DNA of 64,000 nt. Origin: Scandinavium manionii (lineage in GTDB: Bacteria; Pseudomonadota; Gammaproteobacteria; Enterobacterales; Enterobacteriaceae). The stretch spans positions 62,001 to 126,000 of the forward strand of contig NZ_JALIGC010000033.1 in assembly GCF_024764775.1 (NCBI RefSeq), written 5' to 3'. Position 1 is the stretch's first letter; every line of letters starts with the position of its first letter. Positions 8,579 through 17,074 of the stretch are shown here, one piece after another. The translations under genes were made by a program, and so were the position numbers. The notes under the pieces were generated by a model. It was not told where the DNA came from. It saw nothing but the letters and a program-made list of their open reading frames with translations, and ran no database searches.

Positions 8579-9076
8579 ATGAAATTGCGAAATCTCTTGC
8601 CTCTGTTGATAGTGACCGTGCTGGTCGGCTGTAAAGCCCCTGCACCCGCCATGACCGACGACACGCTGGTCACAAGCCAGGTCAATGGCGTCACGCTGAC
8701 TCACCGTTATATCGTTACCGTCCCGACAGAATTTACCCCTGTTAATGCCAGCTATCGCGCGCTGTACGCCGGTTCTGTCATGAATACGCCTGATTTTGGC
8801 GGCAAGGTTCTGAGCGAACTGGAAAACGGTAAAACCTATACCGTGCTCGGCAGCGTCCAGAACGACTGGCTGGCGATTGCCGAGGAAGACCAACCGGAGC
8901 TGATTGGCTACGTTCCGCCGCGCGCGCTGGTCAAAAGCGAGCTGTATGCACAGACCCTGAAAAAAGACCGGCCACGCGCCCGCAAGTCGAGCAACAAAAA
9001 AGCCACTTGCGTTAACGTGGACAGCAACAGCAAAGCTTGTCAGAACGCGAACAGCGGAACCTGGATAATTAACTAA
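8579..9076 (+). CDS. SH3-domain outer/inner-membrane lipoprotein
   Basis: A 165-residue lipoprotein: a hydrophobic signal peptide ends in the lipobox LVGC with the acylated Cys at residue 18. The mature part carries a bacterial SH3 (SH3_3-like) domain at about residues 58-115, with a YRALYAG strand and a DWLAIAEE/GYVPPRALV end. The tail is basic and contains two Cys. It is the first of three plus-strand genes ending with a pseudokinase. It is not TssJ, which has a transthyretin-like fold. A T6SS-associated envelope role is inferred from neighbours only. Confidence 0.75.
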   Translation: MKLRNLLPLLIVTVLVGCKAPAPAMTDDTLVTSQVNGVTLTHRYIVTVPTEFTPVNASYRALYAGSVMNTPDFGGKVLSELENGKTYTVLGSVQNDWLAIAEEDQPELIGYVPPRALVKSELYAQTLKKDRPRARKSSNKKATCVNVDSNSKACQNANSGTWIIN

Positions 9077-9134
9077 TCTTTATCCTGTTCCCTCGCTTGG
9101 GTTTACCCGTTTTTGAGACGCATAAAGGAAATCT

Positions 9135-10085
9135 ATGAAACTCTGGCTTTCAGGTGTGGCGTTGCTGCTGGCATCTTCGACCGTATGGGCAGAGAACTAC
9201 CGTTTTGTGCAGTCACCTTCGCAGAAGCTGGATATCTGGATCGATAACATCAAGAGCAATTCGCCGCAGAACTGGTGTGCGAAAGAGCTTCCACTGCGCA
9301 TTGTCGCCAACGGCGATAAATCCCCGTCGATCCTGACCGGTTTTATGCCACGTCTCGGCACGCTGCTGGAAAGTCAGTGCTCCACCCTGCAACGCGTGCA
9401 CTGGCGACTCGAAGATCCACAAGGTGTGGCACTGGCCTTTGGTATCGCCGATCGCGCGAACGACTGGGACGTGAAAGTGACGCCGGTGATGATCGACAGT
9501 CCGGTCATCGCGACGCAACCTGAGGATAAATCGACCCCGGCAGACCGCACGCCGTGGCAGGAATTTACCCTGCAGGATGGCTGTCGTCTTCGCACCTTCT
9601 GGGCTGCTGACGCAGGCGCGTCTGCGCTGTTTATTCCTGAAGGCCAGTGCGAAAAAGGCGGCTGGTTAAGCGGTCGCAGCGACGTGATTCAGAGCGGCAA
9701 CGCGGGCGAAAAACGCCTGCCAATGACCTTCGTGCACGGTTTCCCGGTGAGCGGCCTGCGTGACGGCATTGATGCCGACAACCTGCTGATAACTACCCTG
9801 AACAACGAGCGCATGGTGGTCAGCAATGAACAGGCACCGCAAAGCTGGATGATCCTGCCGTACAAACCAGAGCTTAACGCGTGGGCGGCCAGCGGCACCA
9901 TTGCAGTTAAAGTGCCGCGTGAAATGGCGATGGATGAAGCCAATCTGCAAAAACAGCTCAATCAGGTGCGCAAAGCCTGGGCCAGCTGGCTGGCGCCTGA
10001 TAGCCCGGTCACCCTGCTGTTGATTGACTCCCTGCAAACGCAGCTGCGTGACCCGGCGGTGGGTGCATGGCGCACACAGAATTGA
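9135..10085 (+). CDS. Secreted protein of unknown function, T6SS-neighbouring
   Basis: A 316-residue protein with a clear Sec signal peptide (cleavage after VWA, about residue 19). The mature chain has several Cys residues (near 48, 81, 156 and 172) that could form disulphides in the periplasm, and no membrane helix. I do not recognise a domain. AAAGGAA precedes the ATG. The pseudokinase gene begins 31 nt downstream and the SH3 lipoprotein gene lies 58 nt upstream, so the three are likely an operon. A role as periplasmic partner of the membrane-anchored pseudokinase is inferred. Confidence 0.7.
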   Translation: MKLWLSGVALLLASSTVWAENYRFVQSPSQKLDIWIDNIKSNSPQNWCAKELPLRIVANGDKSPSILTGFMPRLGTLLESQCSTLQRVHWRLEDPQGVALAFGIADRANDWDVKVTPVMIDSPVIATQPEDKSTPADRTPWQEFTLQDGCRLRTFWAADAGASALFIPEGQCEKGGWLSGRSDVIQSGNAGEKRLPMTFVHGFPVSGLRDGIDADNLLITTLNNERMVVSNEQAPQSWMILPYKPELNAWAASGTIAVKVPREMAMDEANLQKQLNQVRKAWASWLAPDSPVTLLLIDSLQTQLRDPAVGAWRTQN

Positions 10086-10116
10086 TCTTGTCACTTTTTG
10101 AGCAGAGATCCGTAGC

Positions 10117-11490
10117 ATGACAGATAACGATTACACACAGCGCCCGCCTGACGCTTTGCCGTCCGGTTATCGCTTTGATGAGTTTGAAATTCAGGATGTC
10201 ATTGACGCCAGTAACGACAACATCGTTTATCGCGCCCTCGATCATCAGCTTGAACGCCAGGTCGCCATTCGCGAATTTCTGCCGCGTACCCTGACGGTTC
10301 GTAGTGAAACGCAGCGCCTGGTGCCGCGCAGCAAACAGGACCAGTCGGCGTTTAGCGTCGGCCTCGACGGTTTTATTCAGGAAGCGCGTCAGTTGGCGCG
10401 TCTGAATCACCCGAACGTGGTGCAAATTCTGCGTTTCTGGACCTACAACGAAACGGCCTATGCCGCGACCCCGGTGTACAGCGGCATGACCCTGGCCGAG
10501 CTTTGCCAGCATCATCCGGAACGTATTAACGAAGTGTGGATCCGCCAGATGCTGCCGATGCTGTGCGGGGCGCTGGCTGCGCTGCATGAGAAAGGCTATA
10601 TCCACTGCCGCCTGTCGCTGAACAGCATTCTGATTCAGGACAACGGCCTGCCGCTGCTACTGGAATTTGGCGCCCTGCGCCAGAACGGCGCGGAAAATGG
10701 TGAGGTGAATAAAACCCTGCTGCATCCGGGCTTTACACCGCTGGAACAGTATTCTGACGATGTTGATAACCCGTCCGGGCCGTGGACCGATATTTATTCA
10801 TTGGGTGCGATTCTGTATACGCTGGTCACCGGCAATCGGCCGCCAGCCAGCGTCACGCGCAGCATTCAGGACAACTGCGTACCGCTGGCGGAAAGTCGCC
10901 CAGAAGGCTATTCGCCTGAGCTGTTAGAGGCTATCGACAGCACCCTGGCGCTGCGCCCGGAAGATCGCCCGCAGACCATCGCCGAATTTACCGCACTGGC
11001 GGGCATTAGCCTGAATGAGACTCACAATCTGCCAGCAAAAAGCCAGACCGGCTCAATGCTGATGGCGATTGAGCAGGAGCCGCAGGCCGACACCGCCGCG
11101 CAACCGTGGTGGAAGTCGTATCGTACGCCATTGCATATTGCTGGTGGCGTGGTGGTCGGTTTGATTGCCGGCGGTCTGTTGTTTGGGCAACACGGGTCGA
11201 CGGAAGTCGCCTCTAAAGCGCCGATGACAGGCACCGTGACCGCCGAATCTACGGCAAAACCGGTCGCAGCCGGTACTGCTCTCGCCCGGGTGTATATTCG
11301 TGTGGATGAAGGTGACCAGTTGGAAGTGAACGGTAAGGCGCAGAAAACGCCGAACCCGGTGAATGGCTATGCCTCGGTACAGCTTTCATCCGGCCAGTAC
11401 GTGATTACGTTGCGTAACGCTAAACAGTCCCGCAGCGCCAGCATCACTGTCGATAAACCCGGCACGTGGTTGTTAAACCCACAGGCGTAA
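10117..11490 (+). CDS. Membrane-anchored Ser/Thr protein kinase-like protein with degenerate catalytic site (PpkA-like pseudokinase)
   Basis: A 457-residue protein. Residues 18-295 follow the bacterial Hanks-type kinase fold, including FIQEARQLARLNHPN (helix C, Glu89), PGFTPLEQY (activation-segment end) and DIYSLGAILYTLVTG (helix F). The catalytic residues are replaced: the VAIK Lys is Arg52, the HRD motif reads His-Cys-Arg (163-165), the catalytic-loop Asn is Ser170, and DFG is Glu183-Phe-Gly. One transmembrane helix spans about 341-357, followed by a periplasmic domain of about 100 residues that resembles a PEGA-type sandwich. PpkA-type kinases regulate type VI secretion through FHA proteins; an FHA gene lies at 19.3-19.9 kb. 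Signalling by binding rather than phosphorylation is inferred. Confidence 0.85.
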   Translation: MTDNDYTQRPPDALPSGYRFDEFEIQDVIDASNDNIVYRALDHQLERQVAIREFLPRTLTVRSETQRLVPRSKQDQSAFSVGLDGFIQEARQLARLNHPNVVQILRFWTYNETAYAATPVYSGMTLAELCQHHPERINEVWIRQMLPMLCGALAALHEKGYIHCRLSLNSILIQDNGLPLLLEFGALRQNGAENGEVNKTLLHPGFTPLEQYSDDVDNPSGPWTDIYSLGAILYTLVTGNRPPASVTRSIQDNCVPLAESRPEGYSPELLEAIDSTLALRPEDRPQTIAEFTALAGISLNETHNLPAKSQTGSMLMAIEQEPQADTAAQPWWKSYRTPLHIAGGVVVGLIAGGLLFGQHGSTEVASKAPMTGTVTAESTAKPVAAGTALARVYIRVDEGDQLEVNGKAQKTPNPVNGYASVQLSSGQYVITLRNAKQSRSASITVDKPGTWLLNPQA

Positions 11491-11506
11491 TTCCTTCCTT
11501 TGCAAC

Positions 11507-11535
11507 GCCCGGCGGCGCAAGCTTGCCGGGCCTAC
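11507..11535. repeat. REP-type palindromic element
   Basis: GCCCGGC and GCCGGGC arms separated by an 11-nt GC-rich centre, followed by CTAC, match the enterobacterial repetitive extragenic palindrome pattern. Related units occur at 46.1 and 50.8-50.9 kb. It lies 16 nt after the pseudokinase stop. Confidence 0.7.
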
Positions 11536-11614
11536 AAAATTCCAGTAACCGTAGCGGCTTTTCGGGTCAAACAGCGCCGGGATGTCCACTGACTGGCGGG
11601 AAATCATCGCCGGA

Positions 11615-11669
11615 TGATGTGTGATCTGATCCTTTAACTCAGCAAAAGTTCGATTTACTCAACAAAGCC
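11615..11669 (-). mobile_element. Terminal fragment of an IS903/IS5-family insertion sequence
   Basis: Read on the minus strand, 11669-11652 is an 18-nt match, with one difference, to the IS903 terminal inverted repeat that I recall (GGCTTTGTTGAATAAATC). The next bases continue the known inner sequence (GAACTTTTGCTGAGTT followed by AAAGGATCAGATCAC). Similarity fades by about 11615. No transposase reading frame or second end is present, so this is a remnant marking an old insertion and deletion at the edge of the rhs island. Confidence 0.65.
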
Positions 11670-11863
11670 ATAATTACCCATAACATTTTCCTTTCTTATT
11701 TACTCTGCCAGTATTTTTCAACACATTTTGTTGGTCAATATGTAGATCATTCCACGATCTTACATGATCATGATAAATATCATCACCATTCGGTAATGTG
11801 CTGAAAGCAGCAGGAAAATATAAGCCGGGAAGTGCATGAGGAGTATTTCTCGGCTTTTGCAAC

Positions 11864-12079
11864 TTATTCCCCAATAATAATTATGTCCGGCCTGCCATTA
11901 TTTTTAAGGAAATCATTAAGATGTTTATGTCCAAAATTATTGCCATGAGTCTTCATTAATTCTGCGGTGTTTTGCAGAAAGCCAATAAGCTCATTAAGCT
12001 CTTTTACTGTTAGTTGAAGTGTAAGTTCACTAAGTGATACTAAATCACTATCATCAGATTCATAACCATAAATTTTCAT
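11864..12079 (-). CDS. Orphan immunity-like protein (possible Imm32 family)
   Basis: A 71-residue acidic, AT-rich gene product beginning MKIYGYESDDSDLV, with a helical middle part (LTVKELNELIGFLQNTAELM) and a GNNFGHKHLNDF motif. This resembles small Imm32-type immunity proteins of polymorphic toxins by recall; I am not certain of the family. AGGGAG precedes the ATG. Twelve nt upstream lies the stop codon of a relic toxin C-terminus (12092-12148), so the pair looks like a displaced former rhs toxin/immunity module kept downstream of the current one. The protein appears intact. Confidence 0.6.
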   Translation of the reverse strand: MKIYGYESDDSDLVSLSELTLQLTVKELNELIGFLQNTAELMKTHGNNFGHKHLNDFLKNNGRPDIIIIGE

Positions 12080-12091
12080 TAATACTCCCTT

Positions 12092-12148
12092 TTATTCCGG
12101 TGGTGCCCAGCCATGATCTTTGAGCCAATCTTGGGCTTTCTTAGCAGG
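12092..12148 (-). pseudogene. Relic C-terminal end of a displaced Rhs-type toxin
   Basis: On the minus strand, the codons before the TAA at 12094-12092 read AKKAQDWLKDHGWAPPE, a helix ending in Gly-Trp typical of toxin C-termini. The frame is closed by a TAG just upstream, so only about 19 codons remain. It sits 12 nt before the orphan immunity gene and 116 nt beyond the current immunity gene. Orphan toxin tails accumulating behind rhs genes are well known. With so few codons the call is tentative. Confidence 0.45.
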
Positions 12149-12264
12149 CTAACTTGAATGTTATATCGGTGCCGCAGGGAATGCCAATTTAAGATTATTA
12201 ATAACGATTAAATATAAATAGCCGGAAGAATTCTGGTGATCACTCCGGCCGTTTTTAAAGCTAC

Positions 12265-12684
12265 TTATTTTTCATGGGTACGTTTTTTATACATTTCCGA
12301 TGCGCTTTTTTTTACAAAATCACTGGGATCGCTTTTTGCCATTTCTTTTAGTAAAGAAAGCGGAAGCCCTCTATTATATGCCAAGCTGGAGCGAATACTT
12401 TCATCTTTGTCCTTAGCCAGTTTAGAATATAATTCAATATCTAACGGATATTTTGTAGAGATTGCATGCCTAATCATTGGGTCAGAATCCACACAAAGCA
12501 GATCTATTACTTCTTTTGGCACCGTTCTATTTCTAGCTACCCACACCTTAAATTCAGGATATTTATCAATAACATTGAACCATACTAATAATGATGCACT
12601 TTCAGTACCAGCTCTCATCCGATCTGTAGGGTTATCACTACTTATTAACTCAAGAAACTCTTCAGCAGAATTGATATTATTCAT
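12265..12684 (-). CDS. Candidate cognate immunity protein for the Rhs toxin (HEAT/LRV-like repeats)
   Basis: A 139-residue protein whose start overlaps the rhs stop by 4 nt, the usual position of the cognate immunity gene. Residues about 40-135 show three repeats of roughly 25 residues built as helix-turn-helix with a D-x-D-x-x-I-R/V-x-x-A/S pattern (DSDPMIRHA, DKDESIRSS, DPSDFVKKS), similar to HEAT or leucine-rich-variant repeats. It would bind and neutralise the toxin in the cytoplasm. The gene is clearly AT-rich compared with the rhs core, like the toxin segment. The function is inferred from position. Confidence 0.75.
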   Translation of the reverse strand: MNNINSAEEFLELISSDNPTDRMRAGTESASLLVWFNVIDKYPEFKVWVARNRTVPKEVIDLLCVDSDPMIRHAISTKYPLDIELYSKLAKDKDESIRSSLAYNRGLPLSLLKEMAKSDPSDFVKKSASEMYKKRTHEK

Positions 12685-15600
12685 TTTACGGAAACTCCTT
12701 TACAACATTTTTTAGGTATACTTTTTCCTGTATTACCTTTATGTTTATCAGGCATAAATTGGCCATTTTCATCAGCATCGGCAACCCATTCTAAAGAAGT
12801 AGATGTTTCTCTATATACTTTATAAGCAGAACCTCCATGGCCAGTAGTATCTTTTGACCACCAAAGCCCTGTTTTACCATCTTTATAATATTTTTCTTTA
12901 AAGGGACCACCTTGAAGAATTTCAGTCGTCCGATCCCCATCTATTTGCCAGCTAGCCAGCCCCAGCGGATCAATCCACCCCAGCGGATTATGCACATACC
13001 CGTAAGGATTTACCCCGCCCAGCAGCCCTATCGGGTCCGGCGTCAGGTACTGCCCCGTCTCCGTATCATAGTAACGGAACCGGTTGTAGTGCAACCCCGA
13101 TTCTTCATCTGCGTACTGCCCCGCAAAACGCAGGTTACAGCTCAGCTTATCCGCATCATTCGCCGCCACCGCCCACTGACTGCCCCTGCCCCACAGGCTC
13201 AGCCGGCCTGCCCACGCCCTTTTCCCCTGCTCCGTCAGCAGCTCCCGTGGCGTTCCCATGTGGTCACTCACCACATAATGCAGCTTGCCCTTTTCCTGTC
13301 GTGCGACCGGCGTCAGTCCTCCCGGCGCATACAGCCAGTGGATGCTCTCCTCATATGCCGCACGGCCATCCGCGTACAACGGCGTCTCCGCTATCAGCTG
13401 GTCACCGCTCCACTGGTATTCGCACCCCACCGGCCTTGTCCCGGTAGCGATGTCTGACCGCTTTTCCTTGCGGATACGCCGCCCGAACGGGTCATACGCA
13501 TAACGCCACCGCTCACCGCCCGGGGTGATAAACTCGCTCAGCTGGCTGTGCGCATTCCACCGGTAACGCCACAGCTGTGGCCGCCAGCCATCCCGGCACA
13601 ACCGCTTCTCTGTCAGTCGTCCGGCGGCGTCGTACCGGTATTCACAGTCCCCCCGACTCACCACCCGCCCGGCCTGCTGTTGCTGACTGATGCGTTGTTC
13701 CGCCGCCAGTACCGCCCTGATATTCAGGTTCGCGTCGTACTCAAACCGCTCTCCCGCGGACCCCGCCCCGTCCGGCATCACCCGGGTTATCTGATCGTTC
13801 TGGTCGCAACTGTACTGCGCGTTACCCCACAGGCCATCCTCAATGCGCCGTACATTATACGCCCCGTCATACGCCCAGCGCCGGTTTACCACGCTGCCGG
13901 TCATCTCACTTCCGTCCCCGCCCAGCAGATGCCTGAACTGCACCGAGTCTCGTCCGGCCGCCTGCACCTGCAGCATCCCCGTCGGGGTATAACCCTGCGC
14001 CTGAATAAAACCCGCCCGGCTATGGCGCAGATGTTCCCGGCCTGCCGCGTCGTAGCTCAGTGACAGCGGACTGAAATTCCCTACCTGCAGGGCGCTTATC
14101 CGTCCCCCCGTATCGTATTCATAACCTGACGTCAGCCCGCCGTATGTCCGCGACAGGGCGCGCTGTGTCCGGTCATCCCACTGATGCGTGACCACCTGCC
14201 CGTTGAGCCATTCACACACCTGACGCCCGGCCGCGTCATACTCAAACTCCACCCGCGCATCGTCGTTCTGCGCCCGTATCATCCGCCCCTGCCGGTCATA
14301 CCCGTACTGCGTGACGGCAAGCAGCGTGGACTGCGTATCGCCGCCCTGCCACACCTCCTGGCGTATCAGTTCATCGCGCAGGGAATAGTGCCAGCGGACA
14401 ATCCGGTCGTCCGCATGCCGCGCCCCCGTGCGCCGCCCCGCGGCGTCGTACTCATACTGCACGCTGCGCCCGGTAAAATCCGTCTCACGGACAAGCTGCC
14501 CGGCCGCATCCCGCTCAAGCTTATAGATTTCACCGCCCGCGCTGGTCACCTGCTTCAGCCGCGTCAGCGAATCATACTCAAAGCGCAGCGTCTTCCCGTC
14601 CGGGCGGGTCAGCCCCATCAGCAGATCAAACTCCCCGTACAGGTAGCGGGTAGTTTTGCCCTCGCCGTCCGTGAAACTCGCCCGGCGTTTTTCACTATCG
14701 TAGCCAAGTCGCTGCGTTACGCCGTCCGGCAGATTAACCTGCGTCAGGCTGCCCTCTATGCCAGCATGCGCCTCCGAATGGGTATACCGGGTGAGATGCC
14801 CCAGCGGGTCAGTGGCGCTCAGGACCCGTCCGAACAGGTCCTGTTCAAGCCGGGTAACGGCCTTGTCGGGAGCGGTCAGGGTGGTCAGCTGATATCGGGC
14901 ATTGTAGCCGTAATGCCACGCGGCACCGTCGGGCTGATACTCACTCAGGCACTGACCCTGCGCGTTATAGTCCCTGACGGTCACCAGCCCCTGCGGGTCG
15001 GTCCGGCTGACCTGTCGCCCCTGGTCATTCCACGTAAACTGCCAGCATTGTCCGTCGGGCTGCGTGAGCTTCACCACCTGACCGGCGTCGTTGTAGTCAT
15101 AACGCACCGTGTCGCCCGCGGCGTTACTGACCTGTATCACCTGTCCATAAGCGTTGTAGCGGTAGTCGGTGTTGCGCCCCAGTGCGTCGGTCTCACGCAC
15201 TTTATTGCCATGGTCCCACAGCGTCTGCGTGACACGGCCCAGCGGATCAGTGACCCGGGTTACTCGCCCTGCCGGATTGTATTCGTACACCGAACGACCG
15301 CCTTCGCCGTCGAGATACGTGGTTCGCCGGTTGCGTTCGTCATAAATAAAACGGTCACAGAAATAGCCGCCTTCACCGCGCACGGCTGTCACCCGGCCTT
15401 TGGCGTCATAGCGGTAGCGCACATCGCTTTTGTCGGTATCGTGCCAGCGTAGCATGTATCCCTGCGCATCGTATTCATGCCACAGATGGGTAAACTGGAA
15501 CGTGCGGCACTCCGCCAGCCGGCCACTGTCATCGTAATGGCTCTCTGCCAGCCACTGCTGTTGCGCGCCCTCGACCCGGGTAATACCGCTCAGCCGGTTG

Positions 15601-17069
15601 TGCCGGTACTCCAGCACGATGTCATAGCCGTCACTGTGCGTCAGGCGCACCAGACGTTCCCCTTCATAGCAAAACACAATCCGGTTCCCGGCTGCGTCAT
15701 GCAGGCTGGAAAGCCGGCGGCGGGCCCGGGGTTGTGACTCAAAACAGAGCGTAAACTGGCTTCTGCGGTCAAAAACATACAGCGCGCCGTGGCGGGTGCC
15801 GTACAGACGGTAATGGGCCTGCTGCAGATTCAGCGCATCCACCGCCTCACCGCGGGTGTAATAGCTCAGCCGGGTGCCCTCATGATTGGTGAACTGAATT
15901 TCATCTTCAGTAAGCAATAAAGACTGCGACCAGTTATCGCTCCATTTATCACCAAACAAACCGCTCTGTGACGAACGGGAGCGGTAGACACGCGTCAGCG
16001 TCAGGGGGAGGGTGCCCGGCAGGTCAAGCACCGGTAACACCTGCAGTAAATCGCCACTGGCGACATCCACCGGGTCACTGGCACAGGTCCCGGTCTCAAT
16101 ATCGTTATCCCCGTCTTTCTTATCCGACGTCGACGGGCTGGCGTTTTCATCTGCTGCCGTTTTGCCCTCAGCCTCTGTTTTCCGGGGAAGCACCGTGGCC
16201 CCGGGCTCAGCGGCATGTGCCGCTCCTTTTTCCGCGCCTTTCGCCATGCCCGTTGCCGCTGCTGCCGCCGTCTCTCTGGCGGCGATTTTACTGAGCATAC
16301 CGGTGAGGCCTTTAACAAGGCCCACACCATCGGCGATGCCCATCCCCAGCTGGATGGCCACATCCCCGGTATGTTCGGCCGGGGTATTCAGCGTCGCCCT
16401 GGCGCTGTCAAAGTTCACATCAGCAACATTGTCCTGCATGCCTTGTGCGGTCTGCATCATCTCCGCTGCCTGGCCGGGGTTGCCGAGGGCACCGGTGAGG
16501 GCGGCTTGCTGCATCATTTCACCCGATGCCTGCAGGGTCGCCCCCTGAGCAAAAAGACCTCCAATATCAAGCGCCATATTCCACACGCTTTTCCCTGCCC
16601 CCAGCGCGGCCATCTCCGGGTGTTCGATGGCATCAGGAATGCCGTCCATCCCCTCTCCCACCCAGTCCGTGAATTCTGACCAGATGCCCTGCTCTGCCGG
16701 GGTTTCAGGGACCACTGCCGGGTTAGCCTCTTTCGCCACAATATTACGGGCTTTCGGCATCTGCGTGATTTTGCCGAGGGTGTTACCGGTGCCGGTAGTG
16801 ACCGGCCCTGATGTCAGAGGCTCCGTGCGGGGCCCGTCAGCCAGTTCGGGTAAATTAAGCCGGGGATGGTCCTGTCTGAATTGCTCGTACCCCTGGGGTG
16901 TCCATGAGTCCACATCGTCTGGTGCACCATTGTTATAGTGGGTAATCACCGAAACATAATCATCAGCCTTCGTTCCCTGAACCGTGCTGGAGGCAATGGC
17001 GTTGTAATAAGCATCTTCCTGAGCCGCCGTCGGGCCACTGGTGCTGACGGTGATATCATCGTTAGTCAT
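12681..17069 (-). CDS. rhs: Rhs polymorphic toxin, T6SS effector
   Basis: A 1462-residue protein. Residues 1-330 form an Ala/Gly/Met-rich N-terminal region with two weakly hydrophobic segments (about 160-205 and 235-275); a DUF6531 start is at about 332. A long series of YD repeats builds the Rhs cocoon, which ends at the conserved NPLGWIDPLGL self-cleavage motif. The variable C-terminus is 91 residues (12681-12956) and carries GLWWSKDTTGHGGSAYKVY and LEWVADADENG motifs; I recall similar tails in polymorphic toxins of probable RNase type but cannot name the family safely. No PAAR domain is present in this protein; the preceding gene supplies a PAAR-like one. Base composition falls sharply to AT-rich at the toxin boundary. 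Confidence 0.9.
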   Translation of the reverse strand: MTNDDITVSTSGPTAAQEDAYYNAIASSTVQGTKADDYVSVITHYNNGAPDDVDSWTPQGYEQFRQDHPRLNLPELADGPRTEPLTSGPVTTGTGNTLGKITQMPKARNIVAKEANPAVVPETPAEQGIWSEFTDWVGEGMDGIPDAIEHPEMAALGAGKSVWNMALDIGGLFAQGATLQASGEMMQQAALTGALGNPGQAAEMMQTAQGMQDNVADVNFDSARATLNTPAEHTGDVAIQLGMGIADGVGLVKGLTGMLSKIAARETAAAAATGMAKGAEKGAAHAAEPGATVLPRKTEAEGKTAADENASPSTSDKKDGDNDIETGTCASDPVDVASGDLLQVLPVLDLPGTLPLTLTRVYRSRSSQSGLFGDKWSDNWSQSLLLTEDEIQFTNHEGTRLSYYTRGEAVDALNLQQAHYRLYGTRHGALYVFDRRSQFTLCFESQPRARRRLSSLHDAAGNRIVFCYEGERLVRLTHSDGYDIVLEYRHNRLSGITRVEGAQQQWLAESHYDDSGRLAECRTFQFTHLWHEYDAQGYMLRWHDTDKSDVRYRYDAKGRVTAVRGEGGYFCDRFIYDERNRRTTYLDGEGGRSVYEYNPAGRVTRVTDPLGRVTQTLWDHGNKVRETDALGRNTDYRYNAYGQVIQVSNAAGDTVRYDYNDAGQVVKLTQPDGQCWQFTWNDQGRQVSRTDPQGLVTVRDYNAQGQCLSEYQPDGAAWHYGYNARYQLTTLTAPDKAVTRLEQDLFGRVLSATDPLGHLTRYTHSEAHAGIEGSLTQVNLPDGVTQRLGYDSEKRRASFTDGEGKTTRYLYGEFDLLMGLTRPDGKTLRFEYDSLTRLKQVTSAGGEIYKLERDAAGQLVRETDFTGRSVQYEYDAAGRRTGARHADDRIVRWHYSLRDELIRQEVWQGGDTQSTLLAVTQYGYDRQGRMIRAQNDDARVEFEYDAAGRQVCEWLNGQVVTHQWDDRTQRALSRTYGGLTSGYEYDTGGRISALQVGNFSPLSLSYDAAGREHLRHSRAGFIQAQGYTPTGMLQVQAAGRDSVQFRHLLGGDGSEMTGSVVNRRWAYDGAYNVRRIEDGLWGNAQYSCDQNDQITRVMPDGAGSAGERFEYDANLNIRAVLAAEQRISQQQQAGRVVSRGDCEYRYDAAGRLTEKRLCRDGWRPQLWRYRWNAHSQLSEFITPGGERWRYAYDPFGRRIRKEKRSDIATGTRPVGCEYQWSGDQLIAETPLYADGRAAYEESIHWLYAPGGLTPVARQEKGKLHYVVSDHMGTPRELLTEQGKRAWAGRLSLWGRGSQWAVAANDADKLSCNLRFAGQYADEESGLHYNRFRYYDTETGQYLTPDPIGLLGGVNPYGYVHNPLGWIDPLGLASWQIDGDRTTEILQGGPFKEKYYKDGKTGLWWSKDTTGHGGSAYKVYRETSTSLEWVADADENGQFMPDKHKGNTGKSIPKKCCKGVSVK

Positions 17070-17074
17070 AACAA

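Noticed and set aside
8579..9076. The SH3 lipoprotein as TssJ of the T6SS
   Set aside because: It shows an SH3 pattern, not the transthyretin-like TssJ fold, and has no TssK/L/M neighbours.
11674..11874. 66-codon minus-strand frame after the orphan immunity gene
   Set aside because: It would need a TTG start overlapping the immunity stop, without a ribosome site.
14184..15452. Long 422-codon frame antisense to rhs
   Set aside because: It mirrors the GC-rich Rhs repeats, has no ribosome site or recognisable domain, and the opposite strand is clearly coding.
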